From NCBI RefSeq assembly GCF_019511605.1, contig NZ_JAEUAV010000013.1, positions 1-64,000 on the forward strand: a DNA stretch of 64,000 bases, in the 5' to 3' direction. This document shows, piece after piece, positions 37,361 through 46,169 of this stretch (position 1 is its first letter; each line of letters begins with the position of its first letter). Made by a program: the position numbers and the translations under genes. This DNA comes from Paraburkholderia phenoliruptrix. Its GTDB lineage: Bacteria > Pseudomonadota > Gammaproteobacteria > Burkholderiales > Burkholderiaceae. The notes under the pieces are model-generated. The model searched no databases. It was not told where the DNA came from and saw nothing but the letters and a program-made list of their open reading frames with translations.

Positions 37361-38352
37361 TGCAGCACCTGCGAACGGAAAGAGATGGAAGCGTCGGCGT
37401 GTTGCGCATGCGCGAACTGCTTCGGCACACCGGCGCGCGCGAGATAACCGTAAAGCGGCTCACCCGGCAATGCGTCGGCGAGCACCTCGCGCGAGGCCAG
37501 CAGTCGCGTGAGGTCGATACCCGTGTCGTAGCCCATGCTGTCTAGCATGAACACGAGGTCTTCGGTGTTGACGTTGCCCGTGGCGCCAGGCGCGTGCGGA
37601 CAGCCGCCGAGCCCTGCAAGAGACGCGTCGAATTCTCGGATGCCGTGTTGCAGCGCAATCAGCGTATTCGCGAGGCCGAGCCCGCGCGTGTCGTGCAAAT
37701 GCAGCGCGCGCAGCCTGTCGCCGGCTACGTCGCGCACGAGTTCGATAATCTCGCCCACCTGGCGCGGCGTCGCTTCGCCGGTCGTGTCGCCGAGCGCGAT
37801 CTCATCGGCGCCTGCATTCACGGCGGCGCGCGCAATGGCAGCGACGTCGTCATAAGGCACCGCGCCTTGCAGCGTGCAGCCGAATACCGTCGACAAACCG
37901 GCGATCAGCTCGACATGTCCCGCGCGCGGATTCGACGCGTGGCGCGCCGCACTGTCGATGGCCGCGCGCATGTCCGCGAACGCATCAATCATTTCAGCCG
38001 GGGTTTTGCGCACGTTCGCGAGGCTATGCGCGGTGCTCACCGAAATGGGCGCAACGATGCGATGCACGCCCGCTTCGAGCGCTCGTTGCGCGCCCTTGAG
38101 ATTCGGCACGAGCGCAGTCACGATCAGGTCGTCATAAGTGAGCGCGTGGGCGATCACCTCGTCGGCGTCGGCCATTTGCGGCAGCAGCCTGGCCGGTACG
38201 AACGACGCCACTTCCATATGCCGCACGCCGGCTGCATACGCGGCGTCTATCCAGCGGCGCTTGAATCCGGTGGGCATGACGCGCGCGATGCTCTGCAAGC
38301 CGTCGCGCATGCCGACTTCGGTCACGACAACGCGCTCCCTCGTATCACTCAT
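37357..38352 (-). CDS. Hydroxymethylglutaryl-CoA lyase family protein
   Basis: The 331-residue TIM-barrel protein has EVGMRDGLQ with the catalytic Arg-Asp (R16, D17), the metal ligands in LHLHDTRG, and the signature GLGGCPHAPGATGNVNTED with the catalytic Cys. It cleaves HMG-CoA, or a related hydroxyacyl-CoA, to acetoacetate and acetyl-CoA. AGGA precedes the ATG. It is the first gene of the lyase/CoA-transferase/MFS operon. It is not beside the isovaleryl-CoA or methylcrotonyl-CoA genes of leucine breakdown, so it may serve another substrate. Confidence 0.92.
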   Translation of the reverse strand: MSDTRERVVVTEVGMRDGLQSIARVMPTGFKRRWIDAAYAAGVRHMEVASFVPARLLPQMADADEVIAHALTYDDLIVTALVPNLKGAQRALEAGVHRIVAPISVSTAHSLANVRKTPAEMIDAFADMRAAIDSAARHASNPRAGHVELIAGLSTVFGCTLQGAVPYDDVAAIARAAVNAGADEIALGDTTGEATPRQVGEIIELVRDVAGDRLRALHLHDTRGLGLANTLIALQHGIREFDASLAGLGGCPHAPGATGNVNTEDLVFMLDSMGYDTGIDLTRLLASREVLADALPGEPLYGYLARAGVPKQFAHAQHADASISFRSQVLQ

Positions 38353-38579
38353 GGTTTAAGTCCTGCGAAATAGGCGGAAAATGAAGCACGGGTCACAGCG
38401 TGCCTGCGCGAGCGCGCATCGCAAAGTCTGCGTTGACGAAGCACTCCATCGCCGTTGACGATGGCTCGCGAAGCAAGCGCGACGGGCCTGCGAGCGCGCA
38501 AAGGGGAAACCCTTAAGGGCTTTTCACAAGGAGCGCGGCGCGGCGCGCGAAGTCCGAACGGGGCAAGATCCGCGAGCGC

Positions 38580-39473
38580 TCAGACAGAGGCGAGCAGGTG
38601 CGCGAGCAGATGCGACGCGGCAAGCGTCAGCGCGCCACGGTCGCGCACGCAGATCACGAAGCGCCGCTCGGCCCATGCCTCGCGCAGCGGCACCGCGACG
38701 ATGCCGTATTCGTCGGCGGCATGGCGGGGCAGCGCCTCGCCCGGCAGAATCGCCACCGCAAGGCCGGCCTGGATGAAGCGATACGCAGCGTCGAACGTCG
38801 ACACATAGGTGCGGTAGTTCAGCTCACGTCCTTTCTCGGCGGCGATACGCTGCATCAGCGCATTGACCGACGCATTCGAAGAGAGCCCGAGATGATCGTA
38901 GGCGAGCGTCTGTTCGAAGCCGACGCTCGCCTCGCCAGCAAGCGGATGACCGCGCGGCACGATCAGCGCGAGATGGTCCGCGCGATACGGCAGCGCGTCG
39001 AGACTACCCATCGGCACGACGTCGCGGCAGATGCCGAGATCTGCAACGCCTTCCTCGAGCCCGCGCACGATCTCCGCGCTCACGCGCTCTTCCACATCCA
39101 CGCGAATCTGCGGATTGGCCTTCAAAAACTCGGACAGCGCCTCGGGCAGGAATTCCACCATCGACGACACGTTCGCGAGCACTCGCACATGCCCGCGCGC
39201 GCCGGCTGCATACTGGCTGAGTTCGGCCTGCATGCGCTCATGGCCGCGCATGATGAGCCGGGCGTGGCGCAACAGCGCCTCGCCCGCGGCGGTGGCGCGC
39301 ACGCCGCGCTGACTGCGCGAGAGCAGCGCGACTTCGACGAGCGCCTCCAGATCGGCAAGCCGTTTGCTGACCGCCGAAGGCGCGATGAACTCGCGCTCAG
39401 CAGCGCGCGCAATGGTGCCTTCCTCGCACACGGCGATGAACAAGCGCAACGTCACCTGATCGATCTGCCACAT
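38580..39473 (-). CDS. LysR-family regulator of the lyase/CoA-transferase operon
   Basis: ATG 39473 gives the family start MWQIDQVTLRLFIAVCEEG, a helix-turn-helix in AREFIAPSAVSKRLADLE-like sequence (about residues 20-50), and a 200-residue effector domain, 297 residues in all. The upstream in-frame extension is not protein-like. The gene lies upstream of the lyase operon on the same strand with a 227-bp gap and diverges from the LysE gene. Regulation of the operon is inferred from position. Confidence 0.9.
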   Translation of the reverse strand: MWQIDQVTLRLFIAVCEEGTIARAAEREFIAPSAVSKRLADLEALVEVALLSRSQRGVRATAAGEALLRHARLIMRGHERMQAELSQYAAGARGHVRVLANVSSMVEFLPEALSEFLKANPQIRVDVEERVSAEIVRGLEEGVADLGICRDVVPMGSLDALPYRADHLALIVPRGHPLAGEASVGFEQTLAYDHLGLSSNASVNALMQRIAAEKGRELNYRTYVSTFDAAYRFIQAGLAVAILPGEALPRHAADEYGIVAVPLREAWAERRFVICVRDRGALTLAASHLLAHLLASV

Positions 39474-39741
39474 GCGGACGGCTCCAGGAATCGAGTGGGA
39501 AATGGAGTAGGAAAATGGGTGCAGAAAATTATGCCCGAGTATGCGCGGCGAACGCAGAGATCCCAGGGTATCCACGGTCAATCGCCAGGCGTCGGCTGCA
39601 GGCTTGCTCAAGGCAGCGGCTATGGCTATGCTGAGCGATGCTCGCGGGACGAGCGGCGCCTCGCGTCGAGCCGCCCCACGGCGGTGGCGCACAGGCGCGC
39701 CGCGACACACTGTCCATCACAACAAGCCAACGGAACCTGTC

Positions 39742-40401
39742 ATGTCCATGACCAGCCTCTTTTTCACCGCCGCCGGCGTCGGCCTCGCGATTGCCGCGCC
39801 GGTCGGGCCCATGGGCATGCTGTGCATCCGCCGCACGCTGACTGGCGGGCCGCGCGCCGGGCTCGCCATCGGCCTCGGCATTGCGAGCGGAGATGCCTTC
39901 TACGGGCTGATTGCGGCGCTTGGGCTCGTCAGCATCTCGCAGTTCATGCTGGCTTACGACCGGCCGCTGCATCTGCTCGCCGGCCTGTTCCTGCTCTACC
40001 TCGGCTTGCGCACTTTATGGCAGAAGGCGCCCGCCGACACCGCGAACGGCGAACTGAACGGCAATGGCAGCAGCAACGGCAAGCTCGCGCAAGTGGGCCG
40101 CGCAGGCGCGCTGCGCGCGTACGCGAGCTCACTGCTGCTTACGCTGACCAACCCGCAAACGGTAATCATGTTCGCCGCGCTCTTCACCACGCTCGCGCCG
40201 CGCGGCGCGTTCTCGTCGGCCATTGCGCTGACCACGGTCGGCGGCGTGTTCTGCGGCTCGATCGCATGGTGGTGCTTCCTCGTGACGGTGGTGTCGCTCG
40301 CGCGCCATGCTATCGGCAGCAAGCTGCGGCTCGCGATCGACCGGCTCGTCGGCATCATGCTGGCGGCGTTCGGCGTGGTGGAGATTCGCCGCGCGCTGTG
40401 A
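39742..40401 (+). CDS. LysE-family amino acid exporter
   Basis: From ATG 39742 the 219-residue protein has six hydrophobic helices and the LysE/RhtB family start GLAIAAPVGPMGMLCIRRTL with the conserved GP(I/M)xxL-type motif, then SLLLTLTNPQTVIMF. It would export an amino acid or related compound. It diverges from the LysR gene at 39473, but nothing shows whether that regulator controls it. The hydrophilic loop around residues 92-115, rich in Asn/Gly/Ser, is longer than usual. Confidence 0.88.
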   Translation: MSMTSLFFTAAGVGLAIAAPVGPMGMLCIRRTLTGGPRAGLAIGLGIASGDAFYGLIAALGLVSISQFMLAYDRPLHLLAGLFLLYLGLRTLWQKAPADTANGELNGNGSSNGKLAQVGRAGALRAYASSLLLTLTNPQTVIMFAALFTTLAPRGAFSSAIALTTVGGVFCGSIAWWCFLVTVVSLARHAIGSKLRLAIDRLVGIMLAAFGVVEIRRAL

Positions 40402-40538
40402 GCCGGGCGCCGCGCGCAGCGTGCGCGGCACTCGCGCCTTCCCGCATTCCGTACGCTTTGGCTTCAGTTTTGCGACAATAGCGCCTTTCGCCGCGCCGGG
40501 CGCAGCCTTCCTTCCAGTTTGCCGATCCGCGTCGGCGC

Positions 40539-40567
40539 TTAAGGCACGCGCGCCGCCCGTGCCTTAA
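40539..40567. repeat. 9-bp inverted repeat before the TauE/SafE gene
   Basis: TTAAGGCAC and GTGCCTTAA are separated by 11 G/C-rich bases, ending 33 bases before the ATG at 40601. It could be an operator or a leader hairpin. It also lies after the LysE stop codon, but no T-run follows, so termination is less likely. Confidence 0.5.
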
Positions 40568-40600
40568 CCGTCAATCCACCGACCGCCAGCGGTCTCTTCA

Positions 40601-41389
40601 ATGGCTCTTCCGCATATCGATCTGCTGTATTCCGTCTCCGGCCTCTTTGTCGGCTTCCTGGTCGGGCTGACGGGCGTAGGCGGCGGCTCGCTGATGACCC
40701 CGATCCTGGTACTCTTGTTCAACGTGCATCCGGCCACCGCGGTCGGCACCGACCTGCTGTACGCGGCCGCCACCAAGGCGACCGGCACGCTGGTGCACGG
40801 CCTGAAAGGCTCCGTCGACTGGCAGGTCACGCTGCGGCTTGCCGCCGGCAGCGTACCGGCGGCCACTGTCACGCTGCTGCTATTGCACCGCTACGGCATG
40901 GACACGCCGGGCGCGAGCCGGCTGATCCAGCTCGTGCTGGGCGCCGCGCTGCTGGTCACGGCGGTGGCGCTGGTGTTCCGCCCGCAGCTCGCGGCGCTCG
41001 GCGCACACCGGCGGCGCGCTCCGACCCAGGGACGCACGCTCCTCCTCACCATGCTGACAGGCGCCATGCTCGGCGTGCTGGTGTCGCTCACTTCGGTGGG
41101 CGCGGGCGCCATCGGCGTGACGGTCTTGCTACTGCTTTATCCGATGCTGCCGACCACGCGCATCGTCGGCTCGGACATTGCGCATGCGGTGCCGCTCACG
41201 CTGCTGGCGGGCGCGGGCCATTGGCTGCTCGGCTCCGTGGACTGGTCGATGCTGCTGTCGCTGCTGCTCGGCTCGCTGCCGGGCATCGCGGTGGGCAGCA
41301 TGCTGTCCGCGCGCGCGCCGGATGCGCTGCTGCGCAATCTGCTTGCCGCCACGCTCACGCTGGTCGGCCTGCGTCTCGTCGTGGCCTGA
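40601..41389 (+). CDS. TauE/SafE-family sulfite/organosulfonate exporter-like protein
   Basis: The 262-residue membrane protein has about eight hydrophobic helices and the two family repeats beginning GFLVGLTGVGGGSLMTPIL and GVLVSLTSVGAGAIGVTVLLLLYP. Members export sulfite, sulfoacetate or other anions. No sulfur-metabolism gene is adjacent, so the substrate is open. It is convergent with the small gene at 41414. Confidence 0.9.
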   Translation: MALPHIDLLYSVSGLFVGFLVGLTGVGGGSLMTPILVLLFNVHPATAVGTDLLYAAATKATGTLVHGLKGSVDWQVTLRLAAGSVPAATVTLLLLHRYGMDTPGASRLIQLVLGAALLVTAVALVFRPQLAALGAHRRRAPTQGRTLLLTMLTGAMLGVLVSLTSVGAGAIGVTVLLLLYPMLPTTRIVGSDIAHAVPLTLLAGAGHWLLGSVDWSMLLSLLLGSLPGIAVGSMLSARAPDALLRNLLAATLTLVGLRLVVA

Positions 41390-41413
41390 CGGCGCGAAGC
41401 CCGCCCGTCGCCG

Positions 41414-41662
41414 TCACTTGAAAAAGCGGCAGGTGAGATCGGCCTCGAACTGCCGGACCCACTGGCCGTGGCTGTCATAGTAGGACTGCGCCCAGCCGCC
41501 GCGCCGCACGGTGACGAGTCGCTCGTGGGCGGCGTCGACGGGATCGGCATGAATGCTGATGTCGAAATGCGCGGGCGCGAAGCCGTGCCGCGCGCAGACC
41601 AGTTCGAAGGCGGCGCGGTCGTCGATGGGCAGGTCGGTATAGCGCAGGGCCGTGGTTTGCAT
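41414..41662 (-). CDS. Small conserved-looking hypothetical protein
   Basis: ATG 41662 has GGAG eight bases upstream; a GTG at 41671 is an alternative. The 82-residue product is soluble and balanced in composition, with HGFAPAHFDISIHADP and a WAQSYYDSHGQWVRQFEADL block near the end, and no signal peptide or cysteine cluster. I do not recognise a named domain. Codon use and the ribosome binding site support a real gene. Confidence 0.6.
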   Translation of the reverse strand: MQTTALRYTDLPIDDRAAFELVCARHGFAPAHFDISIHADPVDAAHERLVTVRRGGWAQSYYDSHGQWVRQFEADLTCRFFK

Positions 41663-42050
41663 GGCGGTCACTCCGTGTCTTCACGCACACAGTACGCCTT
41701 GGGCGGCGACGGAAATGTGTCGTCGCGCACAATCGGACAACGGCGCCCGGCGCGCAGCGGCGGCGTGTGCTCCCACCATCATCGCCGCTTCAAAAATCGT
41801 CTGGCGGAAAACAAAAAAAGCTTCGGCCGCCTGAACCGTTGTCGACCTGAAAGCTGATGCGGTCAGCCGCGGCGCAAGAAGCCGGTCCACGTGCCGTTTG
41901 GTCCGGGGCGGTCAGTGACGGGCTGGCATTCTGACGCTCCGGCCCGTTGCGCCGCGACCCGCAACGCAAATCGGCTTGCCGGCATCGCGCCACCAGCCTT
42001 TAATTCGATATTTCTTGAAATAACGAAGCCAACCGTTTTATGATGCGGTC
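41663..42050. promoter_or_regulatory. Upstream region of the arsenic operon
   Basis: This 388-bp gap has the ArsR operator and promoter at its right end. The remainder, including an A-rich run near 41810-41820, holds no gene I can support. Confidence 0.5.
42004..42044 (+). promoter_or_regulatory. ArsR operator overlapping the arsR promoter
   Basis: TTCGATATTTC and GAAATAACGAA form a dyad around TT (42004-42027) with 10 of 11 arm bases paired. TTGAAA at 42015-42020 and TATGAT at 42039-42044, 18 bases apart, make a good sigma-70 promoter. The dyad covers the -35 box, so ArsR binding would block polymerase. The expected start of transcription falls at or next to the arsR ATG at 42051. Confidence 0.8.
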
Positions 42051-42383
42051 ATGGACTCAAACCTGGTGGTACGCGCGCTCGGCGCGCTCGCTCATGAATC
42101 GCGGCTCGCCATCTTCCGCGCACTGGTGGTCGCCGGCCCAGAGGGGCTGCCCGCAGGCGAGATTGCGCAGCAACTCGGACTGTCTCCGTCGAGCCTGTCG
42201 TTTCATCTGAAGGACCTTTCTCATGCCGGACTTGTCACGGGTCAGCAGCAAGGGCGCTTTATCTACTACTCGGCCAACTTCGACGCAATGAACGGACTAA
42301 TCGGGTTTCTTACCGAGAATTGCTGCGCGGGCGGGGCGTGTGATGCAGTCGCCGCGCCGCAATGCCGGGGAGCGGCGACATGA
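42051..42383 (+). CDS. arsR: ArsR-family arsenite-responsive repressor
   Basis: The 110-residue winged-helix protein has LGALAHESRLAIFRAL, the recognition helix region LGLSPSSLSFHLKDLSHAGLV and the wing QQQGRFIYYS. The E. coli-type CVC site in helix 3 is absent. Instead cysteines lie at the C-terminus (C91, C92, C97, C105), like the C-terminal As(III) site of Acidithiobacillus ArsR. It represses the ars operon until As(III) binds. The stop overlaps the acr3 start by ATGA. No ribosome binding site precedes the ATG. Confidence 0.95.
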   Translation: MDSNLVVRALGALAHESRLAIFRALVVAGPEGLPAGEIAQQLGLSPSSLSFHLKDLSHAGLVTGQQQGRFIYYSANFDAMNGLIGFLTENCCAGGACDAVAAPQCRGAAT

Positions 42384-43489
42384 CGCGCGGCGACGACGCC
42401 CGCATTGCGGCACCGCCCGCGAGCAGCCCGGATCGGACAGCAAGCGACTCCCGAACAACCCGTATCGGCTTCTTCGAGCGCTATCTGACGGTGTGGGTCG
42501 CGCTTTGCATCGTGACAGGCATCGTGCTCGGGCATTGGCTGCCGGCCGTGTTCCAGACCATCGGTCGCACGGAGCTGGCGCATGTCAACGTTCCCGTCGG
42601 AGTGCTGATCTGGGTCATGGTCATACCGATGCTGATCAAGATCGACTTCGGTGCAATGGCTCAGGTAAAGGCGCACTGGCGCGGCATTGGCGTGACGCTG
42701 TTCGTCAACTGGCTAATCAAGCCTTTTTCGATGGCGCTGCTTGGCTGGATTTTCGTCCGGCATGTTTTCGCAGCATGGTTGCCGGCGGCGCAACTGGACA
42801 GCTACGTCGCAGGACTGATCCTGCTGGCCGCGGCGCCATGCACCGCGATGGTTTTTGTCTGGTCGCAGCTTTGCAAGGGTGACCCGTACTTCACGCTCTC
42901 GCAGGTGGCATTGAACGACGCGATCATGGTCGTGGCGTTCGCGCCGATTGTTGCGCTACTGCTTGGCCTGTCCGCGATCACGGTGCCGTGGGACACGCTG
43001 CTCACTTCGGTGGGCGTTTATATCGTGATCCCGGTGGTCATCGCGCAGATCATGCGTCGCCGGCTGCTGCGATCCGGCGCGGCTCAGTTCGAACGCACCG
43101 TCGCCCGACTAGGTCCGTATTCGATCGGCGCGCTGCTAACAACCCTCGTGCTGTTATTCGCATTCCAAGGCCAGGCCATTATCGGCGAGCCGCTAGTAAT
43201 CGCAATGCTCGCGGTGCCGATCCTGATCCAGGTCTTCGTGAACTCCGGTCTGGCCTATCTGCTGAACCGCAAACTCGGCGTCGCGCACTGCGTTGCCGGT
43301 CCGTCCAGCCTGATCGGCGCGAGCAACTTCTTCGAGCTCGCCGTGGCAACCGCCATCAGCCTGTTTGGCTTCGAGTCCGGCGCAGCGCTGGCAACGGTGG
43401 TCGGCGTACTGATCGAGGTGCCTGTCATGCTGCTGGTGGTCGGCGTCGTGAACCGTTCCCAGCATTGGTATGAAACCCGAACCCGTTGA
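42380..43489 (+). CDS. acr3: Acr3-family arsenite efflux permease
   Basis: The best start is ATG 42380 (GGGGAG upstream, overlapping arsR). The 369-residue protein has ten helices, FFERYLTVWVALCIVTGIVLG at the start, and the conserved AAPCTAMVFVWSQLCKGDP with the essential Cys, followed by the Acr3 LNDAIMVVAFAPI block. It exports As(III) by proton antiport. The first 30 residues are a polar cytoplasmic tail. It is often labelled arsB, but the sequence is Acr3, not the 12-helix ArsB type. Confidence 0.96.
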   Translation: MTRGDDARIAAPPASSPDRTASDSRTTRIGFFERYLTVWVALCIVTGIVLGHWLPAVFQTIGRTELAHVNVPVGVLIWVMVIPMLIKIDFGAMAQVKAHWRGIGVTLFVNWLIKPFSMALLGWIFVRHVFAAWLPAAQLDSYVAGLILLAAAPCTAMVFVWSQLCKGDPYFTLSQVALNDAIMVVAFAPIVALLLGLSAITVPWDTLLTSVGVYIVIPVVIAQIMRRRLLRSGAAQFERTVARLGPYSIGALLTTLVLLFAFQGQAIIGEPLVIAMLAVPILIQVFVNSGLAYLLNRKLGVAHCVAGPSSLIGASNFFELAVATAISLFGFESGAALATVVGVLIEVPVMLLVVGVVNRSQHWYETRTR

Positions 43490-43498
43490 GCACAAACG

Positions 43499-44326
43499 AT
43501 GAGTGTGACGATCTATCACAATCCCGACTGCGGCACGTCGCGCAACGTGCTCGCGCTGCTGCGCGAGGCCGGCGAGAATCCGCAGGTCATCGAGTATCTG
43601 CGTAATCCGCCCGATCGGGCGACGCTCGAGCGCCTGATAGCGGACAGCGGAATGGCCGTACGGGATGTCCTCCGGAAGAAGGGAACGCCCTACGAGGAAC
43701 TCGGCCTCGGCAACTGCGCGCTGAGCGACGCGCAACTGATCGATGCAATGCTCGCGCACCCGGTTCTGATCAACCGGCCTATCGTTGTCACGCCGCGCGG
43801 CACACGCCTGTGCCGGCCCTCAGACGCAGTGGCCGGCCTGCTCGCGAACCCGCCGCAGCGCGAGATACTGAAGGACAAAGGTGTGCCTTTCATCGTTGCT
43901 CGTCGCATTGCAGGCGACCACGCTGGATTGGCGCAAGCTCTGCGCGATGCGCGGCTTCCCACCGATGACCTGAACGAAGCGGGCCGCTCGTTCTTCACCT
44001 TCTCGACACTGGCAGGCTCGCATGTCGGCTATGGTGGCTTCGAGCAATGCGGTTGCGATGCGCTCGTGCGCTCGCTTGTCGTGTTGCCGGAGCATCGCGG
44101 CAAAGGCATCGGACGAAACATGCTCGCGGTGCTGTTGCGTGAGGCGTTCGACGCGGGCGCACGGACCGCGTGGCTGCTCACACTGAACGAACGCGCGTTT
44201 TTTGAAAAGTCCGGTTTCAAGCCTGTCAGCCGCGACGCGGCCCCGGCGTCGATACTCGCCACACGCCAGGCAGCCAGTTTGTGTCCGTCGAGCGCCGTGC
44301 TGCTGTCGCGCGCGATCACCCTCTAA
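43499..44326 (+). CDS. arsC: Arsenate reductase ArsC fused to ArsN2-type GNAT acetyltransferase
   Basis: The 275-residue product is a fusion. Residues 1-133 are a glutaredoxin-dependent ArsC (YHNPDCGTSRN with catalytic C11, NRPIVVTPRGTRLCRPSD near residue 100). Residues 135-275 are a GNAT domain with the acetyl-CoA loop EHRGKGIGRNML (about residues 200-211) and FFEKSGF, as in ArsN2 proteins. ArsC reduces As(V) to As(III) for export by Acr3; the acetyltransferase role of ArsN2 in arsenic resistance is unclear, while ArsN1 acetylates arsinothricin. It starts nine bases after acr3. Confidence 0.92.
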   Translation: MSVTIYHNPDCGTSRNVLALLREAGENPQVIEYLRNPPDRATLERLIADSGMAVRDVLRKKGTPYEELGLGNCALSDAQLIDAMLAHPVLINRPIVVTPRGTRLCRPSDAVAGLLANPPQREILKDKGVPFIVARRIAGDHAGLAQALRDARLPTDDLNEAGRSFFTFSTLAGSHVGYGGFEQCGCDALVRSLVVLPEHRGKGIGRNMLAVLLREAFDAGARTAWLLTLNERAFFEKSGFKPVSRDAAPASILATRQAASLCPSSAVLLSRAITL

Positions 44327-44338
44327 CCGCTCTTGCGA

Positions 44339-45100
44339 ATGCAGATGGATCTACCCAACGTCAGCGCACTTCATCTGGACACACCGGATCTCGCGAAGCT
44401 CGAGCCACGCGCGCACTCGCAACACCCTCCACGCATTCTTCTGTACGGCTCGCTCAGGCCGACCTCGTACAGCAGATTGCTTACCCTCGAAGCCGAACGG
44501 ATACTGCGGCAACTCGGTGCAGAAACGAGGGTATTCGACCCGCACGGCCTGCCGCTTGCCGACAGTGTTTCGCCCGAGCATCCCAAGGTAGCGGAACTGC
44601 GCGCGCTGTCGTTATGGTCCGAGGGACAGGTGTGGTGCAGCCCGGAACGTCATGGCGCGCTCACGGGGGTTTTCAAGAATCAGATCGACTGGCTGCCGCT
44701 TGATTCCGGCAGCATCCGTCCCACGCAAGGCCGCACGCTTGCGGTCATGCAAGTCTCCGGCGGCTCGCAGTCGTTCAACGCAGTCAACGCGCTGCGCATA
44801 CTGGGCCGCTGGATGCGCATGGTGACGATTCCCAACCAGAGTTCGGTCGCCAAGGCATTTCAGGAATTCGACGAGAACGGGCGGATGAAGCCGTCGTCGT
44901 ACTACGATCGGGTCGTCGACGTCATGGAAGAGCTTTACAAGTTCACGCTGCTGATCCGCGATCGTTCGGACTACCTGACCGACAGGTACAGCGAGCGCAA
45001 GGAACGCATGCCGGCAAACGTGAAATCGCTCGCCGACGCGGCGATGAGCCATGAGCGTGGCGCACAGCTTGCCGACACGGACGAGAGTGAGGTGGAGTAG
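44339..45100 (+). CDS. arsH: ArsH, NADPH-dependent organoarsenical oxidase / FMN reductase
   Basis: The flavodoxin-like protein of about 253 residues has the ArsH phosphate loop [11 protein letters not shown], the [28 protein letters not shown] block, and [27 protein letters not shown]; these are near-invariant in ArsH. It oxidises trivalent organoarsenicals to less toxic pentavalent forms. I start at ATG 44339, just after arsC; a TTG at 44333 is also in frame. It is the last gene of the operon. Confidence 0.95.
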   Translation: MQMDLPNVSALHLDTPDLAKLEPRAHSQHPPRILLYGSLRPTSYSRLLTLEAERILRQLGAETRVFDPHGLPLADSVSPEHPKVAELRALSLWSEGQVWCSPERHGALTGVFKNQIDWLPLDSGSIRPTQGRTLAVMQVSGGSQSFNAVNALRILGRWMRMVTIPNQSSVAKAFQEFDENGRMKPSSYYDRVVDVMEELYKFTLLIRDRSDYLTDRYSERKERMPANVKSLADAAMSHERGAQLADTDESEVE

Positions 45101-45268
45101 CCCGGTGGGCGATTGGCACGGGTCAGCCCCGGTCAGCCGACGTTTCGCCGCCCGTACTGACCGATGGCCGGCCCGTGGCCGACCGGCTGAAACGGCGCAT
45201 TGCGGTTAGAGCCGCCTCGAGCGCTGACATCCAGACCGCGTGCATGCTCAGATCAATGCGCCGTCGCA

Positions 45269-45289
45269 GCGGGCTTGCCGAAAGCCCGC
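45269..45289 (-). terminator. Possible terminator hairpin of the BON-domain gene (no T-run)
   Basis: GCGGGCTT and AAGCCCGC pair around a 5-base loop about 10 bases past the BON gene stop. No run of T follows on the minus strand, so termination would be weak or Rho-assisted. Confidence 0.4.
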
Positions 45290-45298
45290 ATGCCGTGC

Positions 45299-45652
45299 TT
45301 ACTGCTGCATCACCGTCAGCTTGTTGGACACCGAGGTCACGCCCGCGACGCCCTTGGCTGCTTCGCCGGCCGCGTCAATCTGGCCCTGGTCGGGCACCGA
45401 GCCCGTCAGCGTCACGGCGCCGCCGCGTGCACGCACGGCGATGTTCGACACGTCGAGGCCTTGCACCTTCGAAATGGCGGCGCGCACCTTGCGGCCGAGC
45501 TGGCTATTGGCCTTCTTGCTCGCCTTCGCGGTCGCGGCGGGGGCGGCTGTCGTGCCCGTTGCCGTTGCATCGCTTGCCTGAGCGTAGACATTGCATGCCA
45601 CCACCATTGCCACCACCGAGCCCAGCGTCTTCAGAAAACCGACCGATTTCAT
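45299..45652 (-). CDS. Periplasmic BON-domain protein
   Basis: The 117-residue protein has a signal peptide (residues 1-25, ending VYAQA), an Ala/Thr-rich linker with a KASKKA patch, and one BON domain (about residues 50-115: KVRAAISKVQGLDVSNIAV, GGAVTLTGSVPDQGQ, VAGVTSVSNKLTV). BON domains bind phospholipids or envelope components; OsmY-like proteins answer osmotic stress. AAGGAGAG precedes the ATG. It is a single-gene unit. Confidence 0.9.
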   Translation of the reverse strand: MKSVGFLKTLGSVVAMVVACNVYAQASDATATGTTAAPAATAKASKKANSQLGRKVRAAISKVQGLDVSNIAVRARGGAVTLTGSVPDQGQIDAAGEAAKGVAGVTSVSNKLTVMQQ

Positions 45653-46169
45653 GTTTCTTCTCTCCTTAGCTTCATATTGGACCGCTTGAATAAGCGGCTT
45701 CGTTACGACTACCTGCGGCCATGTCCAAACGCCGGGCGCGACAAGGCGCGCGGCGCGGCAATGGCCGGCTGTGGCTGCGACACGAGGTGCGAGAGGCTAA
45801 GAGAGGCCGGCTGCCATGTGCCGCATGCGATGACGAGAACGTGCATGCAATGCGGTACGGAAACCGGCAGGCCGCGAAATCCGCCGACGCGCCCGGTTCT
45901 TGTCTGTCGTGCCGGGTCGCGCCGCGCGAAAGCTGTGTTCGCGGCGGCGATGCACAATTTAATCTAGCCGGGCCAGAAGCGCAAAGGGTTTACTCATCGC
46001 GCACCCAAACGGGCGTTGATCTCTCGCGTGCGTCGTCACTTTTTGTTACGGCTTTCTCGGCGCCCCTGCCGGCCCTGCATTCCGTCGCCGCGGCAATCTC
46101 AGGTACCATCGGCGCCACGCACAGAGCCGCCCTTCAAGTTCACCTTCGACCGTAGCCGTCCGTCATCCG
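45653..46169. other. Intergenic stretch of 517 bp between divergent genes
   Basis: I see nothing here beyond the ribosome binding site of the BON gene. A plus-strand frame at 45721-46155 is open but its translation is Arg/Cys/Ser-rich and it lacks a ribosome binding site. The promoters of the BON gene and the TAXI gene must lie here. Confidence 0.5.

Noticed and set aside
45721-46155. 144-residue plus-strand ORF between the BON and TAXI genes
   Set aside because: Arg/Ser/Cys-rich translation typical of a chance frame in GC-rich DNA and no ribosome binding site.
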